Source: Aliihoeflea sp. 2WW (GTDB lineage Bacteria > Pseudomonadota > Alphaproteobacteria > Rhizobiales > Rhizobiaceae). From it: a stretch of DNA of 64,000 nt. The position numbers and the translations under genes were made by a program. Of the stretch, positions 8,213 to 16,472 are shown piece after piece. Every line of letters begins with the position of its first letter. The stretch's first letter is position 1. The notes beneath the pieces were generated by a model that was not told the origin of the DNA, ran no database searches, and saw only the letters and a program-made list of their open reading frames with translations. The stretch lies in assembly GCF_000497755.1 (NCBI RefSeq), contig NZ_AYOD01000005.1, positions 1-64,000 of the forward strand. Reading direction: 5' to 3'.

Positions 8213-9376
8213 TCAAGCGCGCTGGCGGGCGCGAACGACGCCGACAAGCACGAGAGCCAAGCAGAGCGCGGCCATGACGGCCGGCAGGCCGTGCGGGCCG
8301 AAAATCTGCATCGCGACGCCGGCGCTCGGCGGGCCGGAAATGCCGCCGATGCCCCACATCAACGCGAACGCGGCGTTGCCCGCCACCAGCATGGAGCCGG
8401 AAAAACGCTGGCCGAGTTCGACGATCGCCATCGTGTAGATGCCATAGGCGAATGCGCCCCAGAAGAAGGCGACTGGCCATTGCGCGGGCGTGCCGAGCAC
8501 CAGCGGGAGAAGCCCGCAACCGACGATGGTCAGCACGGCGCAGACGAGCATGACGGCGCGGGCGCTCCACCAGTCCGCGATCATGCCGAACGGCACCTGC
8601 AGGGCGAAATTGCCGATGATGAAGACGGTGAGGAGCGTGGCCATTTCCGCCTCGCCGACCGCGAAGGCGCGGCCGTAGGACGGCAGGAGCGACAGCATCG
8701 CGGTCTCGAACCCGGCGGCGACGACGACCGCGAGAAGCAGCGTCGGCGCGACGGGGAGGAAGCGGCGCACGGTGCCCTGCTGCTCGTCCTCGTGGAACTG
8801 CGGCAGGCGCGGCGCGGCGGCCGCGACGAACAGGCCGCAGATGAGGAAGGCGGCGATTCCGACGAGAAAAGGCGGCCAGCCCTGGGTGCCGACCAGCGCA
8901 AGCGTTGCCGGACCGAGCGCGAAACCGAGCGAGATGGTCGAGGTGTAGAAGCCCATGAACCGGCCGCGCGCATGCGCCGGTGCTAGCGAGATCATCCACA
9001 CTTCGGAGAGCACATACAGCGGGATGACCGACATGCCGATCATGAAGCGCAGCGGGAACCAGAGCCAGACGTTCTGGGTCGCGCCGATGAGCGCGAGAAG
9101 CGTCGCGCAGAAGGCAGCGCAGCAAAGCACGGTGCGCACGCCGCCGAGCCGCTTGACCAGCATGGGCACGAGCGAGGACGAGACGATCGTGCCGAGCGGC
9201 GACATGGCGGCGGAGAGGCCGATCATGGTCGGTGAAACACCCTGCCGCTCGAGGATGAAACTCAGGAGCGGATAGGATAGGCCCTGCGCGATCGCGAACA
9301 CCGACACAGTCGCCGTCACGGCGCCGATGGCGAGCCATGGCACGGGCTTGATTGCGGGGACGACGGTCGTTTCCAT
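8213..9376 (-). CDS. Major facilitator superfamily transporter
   Basis: This inner-membrane protein of about 387 residues has roughly twelve hydrophobic segments. The cytoplasmic loop after helix 2 reads VPMLVKRLGGVRTVL, a degenerate form of the MFS loop 2-3 motif, and the central loop is charged (LPQFHEDEQQGTVRR). The YcaD-like arrangement fits a drug or sugar exporter. I choose the ATG at 9376 because upstream sequence in this frame is not protein-like. It is divergent from the MttB gene across 226 bases that must hold both promoters. The substrate is unknown. Confidence 0.85.
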   Translation of the reverse strand: METTVVPAIKPVPWLAIGAVTATVSVFAIAQGLSYPLLSFILERQGVSPTMIGLSAAMSPLGTIVSSSLVPMLVKRLGGVRTVLCCAAFCATLLALIGATQNVWLWFPLRFMIGMSVIPLYVLSEVWMISLAPAHARGRFMGFYTSTISLGFALGPATLALVGTQGWPPFLVGIAAFLICGLFVAAAAPRLPQFHEDEQQGTVRRFLPVAPTLLLAVVVAAGFETAMLSLLPSYGRAFAVGEAEMATLLTVFIIGNFALQVPFGMIADWWSARAVMLVCAVLTIVGCGLLPLVLGTPAQWPVAFFWGAFAYGIYTMAIVELGQRFSGSMLVAGNAAFALMWGIGGISGPPSAGVAMQIFGPHGLPAVMAALCLALVLVGVVRARQRA

Positions 9377-9602
9377 CGCAAGACATGAACCCGTCCTCAA
9401 GCTGCGCGCCAGAGCAAAACGAGCGTGGCCGAAAAGTTGGATTTCGGTGGTCCAGACACGGCAAATCCGGCGATGTCGCTCCTTCGATAGCGCCATGTCG
9501 CCCGTGTCGATTCCCTCGTTCTGCGGGTCGCCGGTCCGTTGTCGGATGGGTCGCCGGCGGTCCAGTATGCGGCCAGATTCTGAGCATTCCGCCGAGGCCG
9601 CG

Positions 9603-11177
9603 ATGACCGATCTGACTATGCCCACCGAGGCGCTCGTCACCGAACGCGGCCGGCGCGGCGGACGGGCTGGAAAACGCGCCGGTGGATCGGCGGCTTTCGA
9701 GCAACCGCTCTATCGCCGTCATACGATCCCCTTCCCACCGACCGAACTTCTCTCGGCGGACGAACTGGAGTCCATCCACCTTGCCTCCCTGCGCGTGCTG
9801 AAGGAGATCGGCGTCGACGTGCTGCATGACGAAGCGCGGCGGATCATGAAGGAGGCGGGCGCCGACGTGCGCGAGGGGTCGGAGCGCGTGCGCTTCGATG
9901 CCGATTTGATCCTGGAGTTGGTCTCGCATTGCCCGTCGCAGTTCACGCTGCACGCGCGCAATCCGGCGCATGACGTCCATTTCGGCGGGCGCAACCTCGT
10001 CTTCGCGCAGGTCGCTTCGGCCCCAAACTGCTCGGACCTCGACCGGGGTCGCCGGCCGGGCAACCAACAGGATTTCCGCAATTTCCTGAAGCTCGCGCAG
10101 GTCCACAACATCATCCACGCCACCGGCGGCTATCCGGTCGAGCCGACCGACATCCACCCGTCGATCCGGCACCTCGAATGCGTGCGCGATCTGGCGCTGA
10201 TCACCGACAAGCCGTTCCACATCTATTCGCTCGGGCGGGAGCGCAATGTAGACGGCATCGAAATCGCGCGGCTGGCGCGCGGGATCTCGGAAGAGCAACT
10301 CCTTCTGGAGCCGTCGGTCTATACGATCATCAACACCAACTCGCCGCTGAAGCTCGACATTCCGATGATGGAAGGCATCATCCAGATGGCGAGCCGCGGG
10401 CAGATCGTTATCATCACGCCCTTCACGTTGTCCGGCGCGATGGCGCCGGTGACGATCGCGGGCGCGCTGGTCCAGCAGAACGCCGAGGCGCTGTCGGCCA
10501 TCGCGTTCGCGCAGATGGTGCGGAAGGGCGCGCCGGTCGGCTATGGCGGGTTCACCTCCAATGTCGACATGAAGTCGGGCGCGCCGGCCTTCGGCACGCC
10601 GGAATACATGAAGGCGCAGCTCGTCGGCGGCCAACTCGCGCGGCGCTACGGCATCCCCTACCGCACGTCGAACGTCTGCGCTGCGAACGCCGTCGACGCA
10701 CAGGCGGCCTATGAGAGCGTCTTCTCGCTCTGGGGCGCGGTGCAGGCGGGCGCGAATTTCATGCTGCATTCGGCGGGCTGGCTCGAGGGCGGGCTGCGCT
10801 GCTCCTACGAGAAGATGATCCTCGACATCGACCTGTTGCAGATGGTGGCGGAGTTTTTGACACCGCTCGATCTTTCCGAAGACGCGCTGGCGGTCGATGC
10901 CATTCGCGAGGTCGGCCCCGGCGGGCACTTCTTCGGGACACAACACACGCAGGACCGCTACAAGAACGCTTTCTATTCGCCGATCCTGTCGGACTGGCGC
11001 AATTTCGAAAGCTGGCAACTGGCGGGCAGCCCGACGGCTGTTGAGAAGGCCAACCGGGTGTGGAAGGAACGGCTCGCGGCGTGGGAGAAACCGGCGATCG
11101 ACCCGGCGGTCGAGGAAGCCGTCAACGATTTCGTCCAGCGGCGGATCGCAGAGGGCGGCGCGCCGACGGATTTTTGA
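9603..11177 (+). CDS. Trimethylamine methyltransferase (MttB) family protein, non-pyrrolysine type
   Basis: This 524-residue TIM-barrel protein belongs to the MttB superfamily, whose members demethylate quaternary amines by passing the methyl group to a corrinoid protein. The frame runs through without an internal amber codon, so it is the non-pyrrolysine branch, of which glycine betaine methyltransferase MtgB is the known model. Recognisable blocks are ESIHLASLRVLKEIGVDVLH, TPFTLSGAMAPVTIAGAL and YGIPYRTSNVCAANAVDAQA. The DMGDH-like gene further right supports betaine or related methylamine breakdown. No corrinoid protein gene lies in the window. Substrate assignment is inference. Confidence 0.87.
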   Translation: MTDLTMPTEALVTERGRRGGRAGKRAGGSAAFEQPLYRRHTIPFPPTELLSADELESIHLASLRVLKEIGVDVLHDEARRIMKEAGADVREGSERVRFDADLILELVSHCPSQFTLHARNPAHDVHFGGRNLVFAQVASAPNCSDLDRGRRPGNQQDFRNFLKLAQVHNIIHATGGYPVEPTDIHPSIRHLECVRDLALITDKPFHIYSLGRERNVDGIEIARLARGISEEQLLLEPSVYTIINTNSPLKLDIPMMEGIIQMASRGQIVIITPFTLSGAMAPVTIAGALVQQNAEALSAIAFAQMVRKGAPVGYGGFTSNVDMKSGAPAFGTPEYMKAQLVGGQLARRYGIPYRTSNVCAANAVDAQAAYESVFSLWGAVQAGANFMLHSAGWLEGGLRCSYEKMILDIDLLQMVAEFLTPLDLSEDALAVDAIREVGPGGHFFGTQHTQDRYKNAFYSPILSDWRNFESWQLAGSPTAVEKANRVWKERLAAWEKPAIDPAVEEAVNDFVQRRIAEGGAPTDF

Positions 11178-11197
11178 CGCGATGAGCGAGGCCAGGC

Positions 11198-11370
11198 GAC
11201 CCCCACTCCGATCCGCTTCGCGGACCACCTCTCCCCCGAACGACGGGGGAGAGGAAATGCGGAGAGGAAGCGGGCTTCATTTTGAGGAGGAAGCGGTGAT
11301 GCGCGCCTTTCCTCTCCCTCCGGAGGGGGGAGAGGTGGCGCCGCGCAGCGGCGACGGAGTGGGGGAAGGC
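11198..11370. repeat. Rhizobial palindromic repeats, family B, inverted pair
   Basis: Copy one (about 11198-11258) reads from ACCCCCACTCCG through CCACCTCTCCCCC to GGGGGAGAGGAAA. Copy two (about 11307-11370) is its inverse, from CCTTTCCTCTCCCTCC through GGGGGGAGAGGTGGC to CGGAGTGGGGGAAGG. The pair could form a long cruciform or hairpin between the MttB gene and the DUF559 coding core. Copy two lies inside the open frame of the DUF559 gene if the 11299 start is used. Confidence 0.75.
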
Positions 11371-11808
11371 GGTGGTGAGACGCGAAGCCGCCGAAAGACG
11401 GGCACGACTGCTCGCGCGCGTGGCTTGCGTCAGAACGACAACCAGGCGGAGGCGCTGCTTTGGTTGGAGCTGAAGCGTCGCAAGCTCGGCGGATACAAAT
11501 TTACGCGGCAGTTTCCAGTCGGGCTGTACTTCGCTGACTTTGCCTGCCGCGAGCAGTGGCTCGTCGTTGAGATCGACGGAAGCCAACATGCCGGAAGTGT
11601 CCATGATATTCAGCGCGATGCGTTCATGAACACACAAGGGTTTTCCATCGTGCGCTTTTGGAATCACGACGTGATCAGGAAACGCGGCGAGGTTTGCGAC
11701 ATCATTCTCGCGGCGTTGACCGGGCGGCTTGCATCCAAGGTCGATGCCGTCGATCTTCAATTCAAACCATCAGTTTCATCAGAATTTCGGGCGGACAGGT
11801 TCATATGA
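11299..11808 (+). CDS. DUF559 (Vsr-like) endonuclease-domain protein
   Basis: The conserved core (about 11400-11740) is a DUF559 domain of the PD-(D/E)xK/Vsr fold. It contains ARGLRQNDNQAEALLWLEL, a QFPVGLYFADFACRE strand with the Asp, VVEIDGSQHAG with the Glu and Asp, and FSIVRFWNHDVI. ATG 11299 has a GAGGAGGA site but makes the first 25 or so residues repeat-derived. GTG 11359 is an alternative. The stop overlaps the next start as ATGA. Such proteins are common in rhizobia with unknown role, and DNA nicking is inferred from fold. The gene separates two genes of the betaine group, which suggests a later insertion together with the repeats. Confidence 0.8.
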   Translation: MRAFPLPPEGGEVAPRSGDGVGEGGGETRSRRKTGTTARARGLRQNDNQAEALLWLELKRRKLGGYKFTRQFPVGLYFADFACREQWLVVEIDGSQHAGSVHDIQRDAFMNTQGFSIVRFWNHDVIRKRGEVCDIILAALTGRLASKVDAVDLQFKPSVSSEFRADRFI

Positions 11809-14381
11809 AATCCCATGCAAAAGCGGTCGTGATCGGCGGGGGCGTCGTCGGGTGTTCGGTGCTTTACCATCTGGCGAAGGCCGGGTGGACGGATGTGATG
11901 CTGATCGAGCGGTCGGAACTGACGTCCGGCTCTTCCTGGCATGCGGCCGGTGGGTTTCACACGCTGAACGGCGATCCGAACGTCGCCAAGCTGCAGGCCT
12001 ATACGGTGCAGCTCTACAAGGAGCTGGAGGAGATTTCGGGCCAGTCCTGCTCGCTGCATCTGACGGGTGGCGTCATGCTGGCGGATACGCCGGAGCGCTT
12101 GGATTTCCTGCGGCTGGCGCACGCCAAGGGCCGCTATCTCGGCATGGACACCGAGCTCATCACGCCGTCCGAAGCCAAGGCGATGTTTCCGCTGATGGAC
12201 GAGACGAATTTCGTCGGCGCGATGTGGGACCCGGTCGAAGGGCATCTCGACCCTTCGGGCACGACGCACGCCTATGCCAAGGCGGCGAAGACGCTCGGCG
12301 CGGAGATCGTCCTGCGCAACCCGGTGATCGAGCTGACGCAGGAGGCCGATGGCACCTGGAACGTCGTCACCAGGAACGGCACCGTGAAGGCCGAGCATGT
12401 CGTCAATTGCGGAGGGCTCTGGGCGCGCGAGGTGGGACGCATGGTCGGCGTCGAGCTTCCGCTGCTCGCCATGGAGCATATGTATCTTTTGACCGAGCCG
12501 ATGCCGGCGGTCGAGGAGTTCAACGCCAGGACCGGCCGCGAGATGGTCGGCGTGCTCGACTTCAAGGGCGAAATCTATACGCGGCAGGAACGCAACGGTG
12601 TGCTGCTCGGCACATATGAAAAGGCATGCAAGCCCTGGTCGCCGGTCAACACGCCGTGGGACTTCGGCCACGAACTGCTGCAACCCGACCTCGACCGCAT
12701 CGCGCCGTCGCTCGAAGTCGGCTTCAAGCATTTTCCGGGCATCGAGAAGGCCGGCATCAAGCAGATCATCAACGGGCCCTTCACCTTCGCGCCGGACGGC
12801 AATCCGCTCGTCGGGCCGGTGCAGGGGCTGACGAATTTCTGGTGCGCCTGCGCTGTCATGGCCGGGTTCAGCCAGGGCGGCGGCGTCGGGCTGGCGCTCT
12901 CCAACTGGATGGTGAACGGCGATCCGGGGTTCGACGTCTGGGGCATGGACGTCGCGCGCTTCGGCGAGTGGGCGAGCCTGCGCTACACCAACGCCAAGGT
13001 GCGCGAGAACTATTCGCGGCGTTTCTCGATCAGGTTTCCCAATGAAGAGCTACCGGCTGCAAGGCCGGCACAGACGACGCCGCTCTACGACGTCATGGTG
13101 CGCGACAACAATGCCGTGATGGGTGATAGCTGGGGGCTGGAGACGCCGCTCTGGTTCGCGCCGAAGGGCACCGAGGCCAAGGATGTCGTCTCGTTCCACC
13201 GCTCCAACGATTTCGAGCATATTGGCGCGGAAGTTCGTGCGACGCGCGAACGCGTCGGCGTGACGGAAATCGCCAATTTCGCCAAATACGAAGTGGCCGG
13301 AACGGGCGCCGAAGAGTTCCTCAACCGGCTGATGACCAACCGGATGCCCAAGACCGGCCGCATCGTCCTAACGCCCATGCTGAACGAGTTCGGCAAGCTG
13401 ATCGGCGATTTCACTATCGCCAAGGCGGATGACGACCGCTTCATGGTCTGGGGTTCCTCGGCTGCGCAGAAATACCACATGCGCTGGTTCGAAAAGCACC
13501 TGCCGAAGGACCGCTCGGTGCGGATCATCCGCTTCGACCAGACGCTGGTAGGGCTCTCGATCGCCGGGCCGCGGTCGCGCGACCTGATACAGAAGCTGGT
13601 CGATGTCGACGTGTCGAACGCGGCGTTCAAGTTCATGGATTTTCGCGAGATGGCGGTGGCCGGTGCGCCCTGCATGGTCAACCGCATCTCCTATACGGGC
13701 GATCTCGGCTACGAAATCTGGATGGAGCCGGCCTATCAGCGGCTCGTCTACGAGGCGATCAAGCGCGAGGGCGCGGAATTCGGCATCGTCGATTTCGGCA
13801 TGCGGGCGCTGTTGTCGATGCGGCTCGAAAAGAACTTCCCGACCTGGTTCCGCGAGCTGCGGCCGATCTATGGGCCCTTCGAGGGTGCGATGGATCGCTT
13901 CATCAAGCTGGAGAAGAACGATTTCATCGGACGCGAGGCGGCGGCCAAGGAACAGGCCGAAGGATCGAAGCTGCAGCGCGTGTCATTCAAGGTCGATGCG
14001 CTCGACGCAGACGTGATGGGCGACGAACCGATCTGGGCGAAGGTCAACGGGCAGGAATTCGGCACGGTCGGAGAGCCGCACGGCTATGGCGCGCCGCGCT
14101 TCGATGCCGACGGCAAGGACGTCCGCGGATCGCAGGCGGCGACCGACGCCTCGGCCGTGCGCGGGATTCACGATGGCGAATGGTCGGTAGTCGGCTGGGT
14201 GACGTCGGGCGGCTATGCGCATTTCGTCGAAAAGTCGATGGCGCAAGGCTATGTGCCGGCGGCGCTTTCGGAGGATGCGAGCGACGGGATGTTCGAGATC
14301 GAGATCCTCGGGCATCGGCGTCCGGCACGAATCGCCATCGAGCCGCCGTTCGACCCGGCGGGCGAGAAGATGCGGGGTTGA
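11805..14381 (+). CDS. FAD-dependent dimethylglycine/sarcosine dehydrogenase-like protein with GcvT domain
   Basis: This is an 858-residue two-domain enzyme. The N-terminal DAO-type oxidase domain begins with the dinucleotide motif VVIGGGVVGCSVLYHLAKAG and has TSGSSWHAAGGFH, where the His is the covalent FAD site in DMGDH and sarcosine dehydrogenase. The C-terminal half (from about residue 430) is an aminomethyltransferase/GcvT fold with SYTGDLGYEIWM and GMRALLSMRLEK, expected to load the removed one-carbon unit on tetrahydrofolate. It would demethylate an N-methylglycine compound. ATG 11805 overlaps the DUF559 stop, and no strong Shine-Dalgarno site is visible. Dimethylglycine versus sarcosine cannot be settled. 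Confidence 0.88.
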   Translation: MKSHAKAVVIGGGVVGCSVLYHLAKAGWTDVMLIERSELTSGSSWHAAGGFHTLNGDPNVAKLQAYTVQLYKELEEISGQSCSLHLTGGVMLADTPERLDFLRLAHAKGRYLGMDTELITPSEAKAMFPLMDETNFVGAMWDPVEGHLDPSGTTHAYAKAAKTLGAEIVLRNPVIELTQEADGTWNVVTRNGTVKAEHVVNCGGLWAREVGRMVGVELPLLAMEHMYLLTEPMPAVEEFNARTGREMVGVLDFKGEIYTRQERNGVLLGTYEKACKPWSPVNTPWDFGHELLQPDLDRIAPSLEVGFKHFPGIEKAGIKQIINGPFTFAPDGNPLVGPVQGLTNFWCACAVMAGFSQGGGVGLALSNWMVNGDPGFDVWGMDVARFGEWASLRYTNAKVRENYSRRFSIRFPNEELPAARPAQTTPLYDVMVRDNNAVMGDSWGLETPLWFAPKGTEAKDVVSFHRSNDFEHIGAEVRATRERVGVTEIANFAKYEVAGTGAEEFLNRLMTNRMPKTGRIVLTPMLNEFGKLIGDFTIAKADDDRFMVWGSSAAQKYHMRWFEKHLPKDRSVRIIRFDQTLVGLSIAGPRSRDLIQKLVDVDVSNAAFKFMDFREMAVAGAPCMVNRISYTGDLGYEIWMEPAYQRLVYEAIKREGAEFGIVDFGMRALLSMRLEKNFPTWFRELRPIYGPFEGAMDRFIKLEKNDFIGREAAAKEQAEGSKLQRVSFKVDALDADVMGDEPIWAKVNGQEFGTVGEPHGYGAPRFDADGKDVRGSQAATDASAVRGIHDGEWSVVGWVTSGGYAHFVEKSMAQGYVPAALSEDASDGMFEIEILGHRRPARIAIEPPFDPAGEKMRG

Positions 14382-15242
14382 TCAGGCGACGATCAGGCCG
14401 GCAGCCATCAAGGCAGCGCGCATCGCGGCCACGGTTTCGGGCGGAGTCTGGCGGCTGGTGATGTAGGGCAGGCCCTTGCGTGGGGTCGTCCAGCCAATGG
14501 GTATGAGGTTTGCTGCGGCCGGTTCGTGGCGTTGGGCCAGCGCCCAGGAGCGGCAGTCGATGGCGCAGACATCGGCGTGATTGGACGCGACGGCGCGGAT
14601 CGAGGCGCGGTGGCCGCCGGTGGAGATGTGTTCGCTGAAGAGGTCGAGGGAGCCGAGGTCCGACTGGAGGGCGAGGTAGCCGGACATGGAGTCGGGGACG
14701 TTGTAGGCGAGGCGCTTGTTGCGGATCGCTTCCTGATGGGAGGTAATCGAAGGTAAGCGCTTCGTCACACCCCCCTCTGTCCTGCCGGACATCTCCCCCT
14801 CAGGGGGGGAGATTACGCGCGTCGTCAACTCAGCCAAGGTTGGCGCGACTGCGGAGAGATTGATCTCCCCCCTTGAGGGGGAGATGTCCGACAGGACAGA
14901 GGGGGGTGTTCCGGAGCTCAGCGAGTCATCATTCCGGCGCATCAGAACCACGCTGCGATAGAACTCCCCCTCCCCGCCTTCCACGTCCGAATAATCCGGC
15001 TGGCCGATGACGTGGACATGCTCCGCCAAACCATCCCCCATCGGGCCCCAGCAGGTCTGGGCGAACAGGAGTTCGGGGCGGCGCCAGAAGTCGTAGAGGT
15101 CGCCGGTTTCGCGGGTCAGCGTCTCGTGGGCATCAATGCCGGCGGTGCGCAGGATTTCGCGGATGCGCGTCCATTGCGCGTTCGTCTGCGCGCGAACTTC
15201 CGGCCAGTCGTACATGGGAAGGGCGGCGATGCGATCGGTCAT
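14382..15242 (-). CDS. PhnD/SsuA-type substrate-binding family protein carrying an in-frame repeat insertion
   Basis: This is a 286-residue protein of the phosphate/phosphonate binding-protein fold (type 2 periplasmic). AALPMYDWPEVRAQTNAQW opens it, WGPMGDGLAEHVHVIG follows, then RLAYNVPDSMSGYLALQSDL and later ADVCAIDCRSWALAQ. No signal peptide is present, which is unusual for an ABC binding protein and suggests a cytoplasmic or sensor role. Residues of about 110-165 (GTPPSVLSDISPSRGE through PPEGEMSGRTEGG) are translated from two inverted palindromic repeats and have no counterpart in the fold. The insertion keeps the frame. It converges on the DMGDH-like gene with no gap. Confidence 0.75.
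   Translation of the reverse strand: MTDRIAALPMYDWPEVRAQTNAQWTRIREILRTAGIDAHETLTRETGDLYDFWRRPELLFAQTCWGPMGDGLAEHVHVIGQPDYSDVEGGEGEFYRSVVLMRRNDDSLSSGTPPSVLSDISPSRGEINLSAVAPTLAELTTRVISPPEGEMSGRTEGGVTKRLPSITSHQEAIRNKRLAYNVPDSMSGYLALQSDLGSLDLFSEHISTGGHRASIRAVASNHADVCAIDCRSWALAQRHEPAAANLIPIGWTTPRKGLPYITSRQTPPETVAAMRAALMAAGLIVA
14768..14908. repeat. Rhizobial palindromic repeats, family A, copies 2 and 3 (inverted pair inside a gene)
   Basis: Copy 2 (14768-14813) is inverted and copy 3 (14861-14908) is direct, separated by about 47 bases. Each has the CTCCCCC..GGGGGAG palindrome plus the GTCC(G/T)..CAGGACAGAGGGGGGTG arm. Both match the element at 1-51. They lie entirely inside the PhnD-like coding sequence and together keep its reading frame. 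Confidence 0.85.
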
Positions 15243-15282
15243 GGGACCTTATCGGATGCCGCAAAGGCAGGATGCAAGCCCC

Positions 15283-16311
15283 CTACTCCGTCGATGGCTC
15301 GGCCGGGACGGGCGCGGTGCCGAGGCCGTGGACGGAGCGGGCACGGATGCGCGGACGGAATGCCCTGCCCTGCTCCGGCTGACGGCGCAGCACGGGGTGG
15401 ACGATCGGCTCCTTGGGCTTCAGCGCGAAGGTGCGGAACAGTGCGAGATAGTTGGGGAAGACGTAGCCGCCATTCATCCTGACCCAGTCTTCCCGCCGGG
15501 CGCGGAAGAGGCGCGGGAGTTCGTACCACGGCACGGTCGGCTGCTTGTGGTGGACGAGATGGAGGTTGTTATTGAGGAAGAGCAGCGCCAGCGGGGAACG
15601 CTCGACGATGATCGTGCGGCCATCGGGTCGCTCCGACCATTGATGCTCGGCAAAGGTGCGGATCGCGATCAGCGACTGGCCGAGATAGACCGGCACGAGA
15701 TAGAGCCAGAGCGGCATCTGGAATGCGAAGACGAGGATGGGGATGAGAACGGCGAGGCCGACGAGGTGATGGCGCCAGGCGCGCTGAACGCCGACATCGC
15801 CGGCCCGCAGAAGCTTCAGGTCGGACGCGAGGAACGCGACGTTCGACAGAGCGGGACCGATCAGGAAGCGGCCGACCATGGTGTTGTTGAAGGACAGGAG
15901 CCCGCGCAGCCAATCCGGCAGGGTCTCATGCCTCCAGAAGGCCTGATAGTAGCTCTCCGGATCGTCGAATGGATCGGTCAGCCGTTCGTCGGCGTGGTGG
16001 CAAAGGTGCAGCTTCTTGAAGCGGCGATAGGGATAGACGAGACCAATCGGCAGGCCGACGAGGATTTCATTGACGAAGCCGTTGCGGGTCGGGTGGCCGT
16101 GGGCGGCCTCGTGCATCAGGGAGGACTGTAGCGCTATGGCGATCGTGAGGACGATGATGGCCAGCCAGGGCGCGAACATCCAGCCGATCGTTCCGGCCGC
16201 AAGCCAGACGCCATAACAGCCTGCGATCAACGTGACTGTCGGCCATTCGACCGCGCCGATCGCGGCTGGAGAGCGTCGTGCGGTCCGTCTGTCGATTTCC
16301 TTCATCTCCAT
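15283..16311 (-). CDS. Membrane fatty acid desaturase
   Basis: This is an integral membrane di-iron desaturase of about 342 residues. The three histidine boxes are HEAAHGH, HLCHHADE and HLVHHKQP in the usual order, the first after hydrophobic segments of about residues 30-70 and the last near residue 260. It would introduce a double bond, or hydroxylate a lipid or related long-chain substrate, in the inner membrane. The ATG at 16311 is preferred. A TTG four codons upstream is possible. It is divergent from the XRE regulator, which could control it through the shared 160-base region. The substrate is not predictable. Confidence 0.86.
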   Translation of the reverse strand: MEMKEIDRRTARRSPAAIGAVEWPTVTLIAGCYGVWLAAGTIGWMFAPWLAIIVLTIAIALQSSLMHEAAHGHPTRNGFVNEILVGLPIGLVYPYRRFKKLHLCHHADERLTDPFDDPESYYQAFWRHETLPDWLRGLLSFNNTMVGRFLIGPALSNVAFLASDLKLLRAGDVGVQRAWRHHLVGLAVLIPILVFAFQMPLWLYLVPVYLGQSLIAIRTFAEHQWSERPDGRTIIVERSPLALLFLNNNLHLVHHKQPTVPWYELPRLFRARREDWVRMNGGYVFPNYLALFRTFALKPKEPIVHPVLRRQPEQGRAFRPRIRARSVHGLGTAPVPAEPSTE

Positions 16312-16439
16312 GTCCCGCCCCAAGTCCGAACCGCCGAATCCCCCGATCCTGCTGACATGATGCTGACATCAAATGAGGCTCACACCAATGTGACTTTGCG
16401 CATATTTCGTTGATAGTGAAACCCGAATGCCGCAGATGT

Positions 16440-16457
16440 TTTGTTTGGTCAACAAAC
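16440..16457. promoter_or_regulatory. Inverted repeat in the desaturase/XRE divergent promoter region
   Basis: TTTGTTTGGTCAACAAAC contains TTTGTT and AACAAA in inverted order around TGGTC, 16 bases before the XRE start. Its place between a regulator and a divergent gene suits an autoregulatory operator. Assignment to the XRE protein is inference. Confidence 0.4.
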
Positions 16458-16472
16458 GCGATATGCTGCGAT

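Noticed and set aside
7905-11228. Very long minus-strand frame over MFS, promoter region and MttB gene.
   Set aside because: It runs through the out-of-frame MFS sequence and antisense to MttB, so it is a high-GC shadow.
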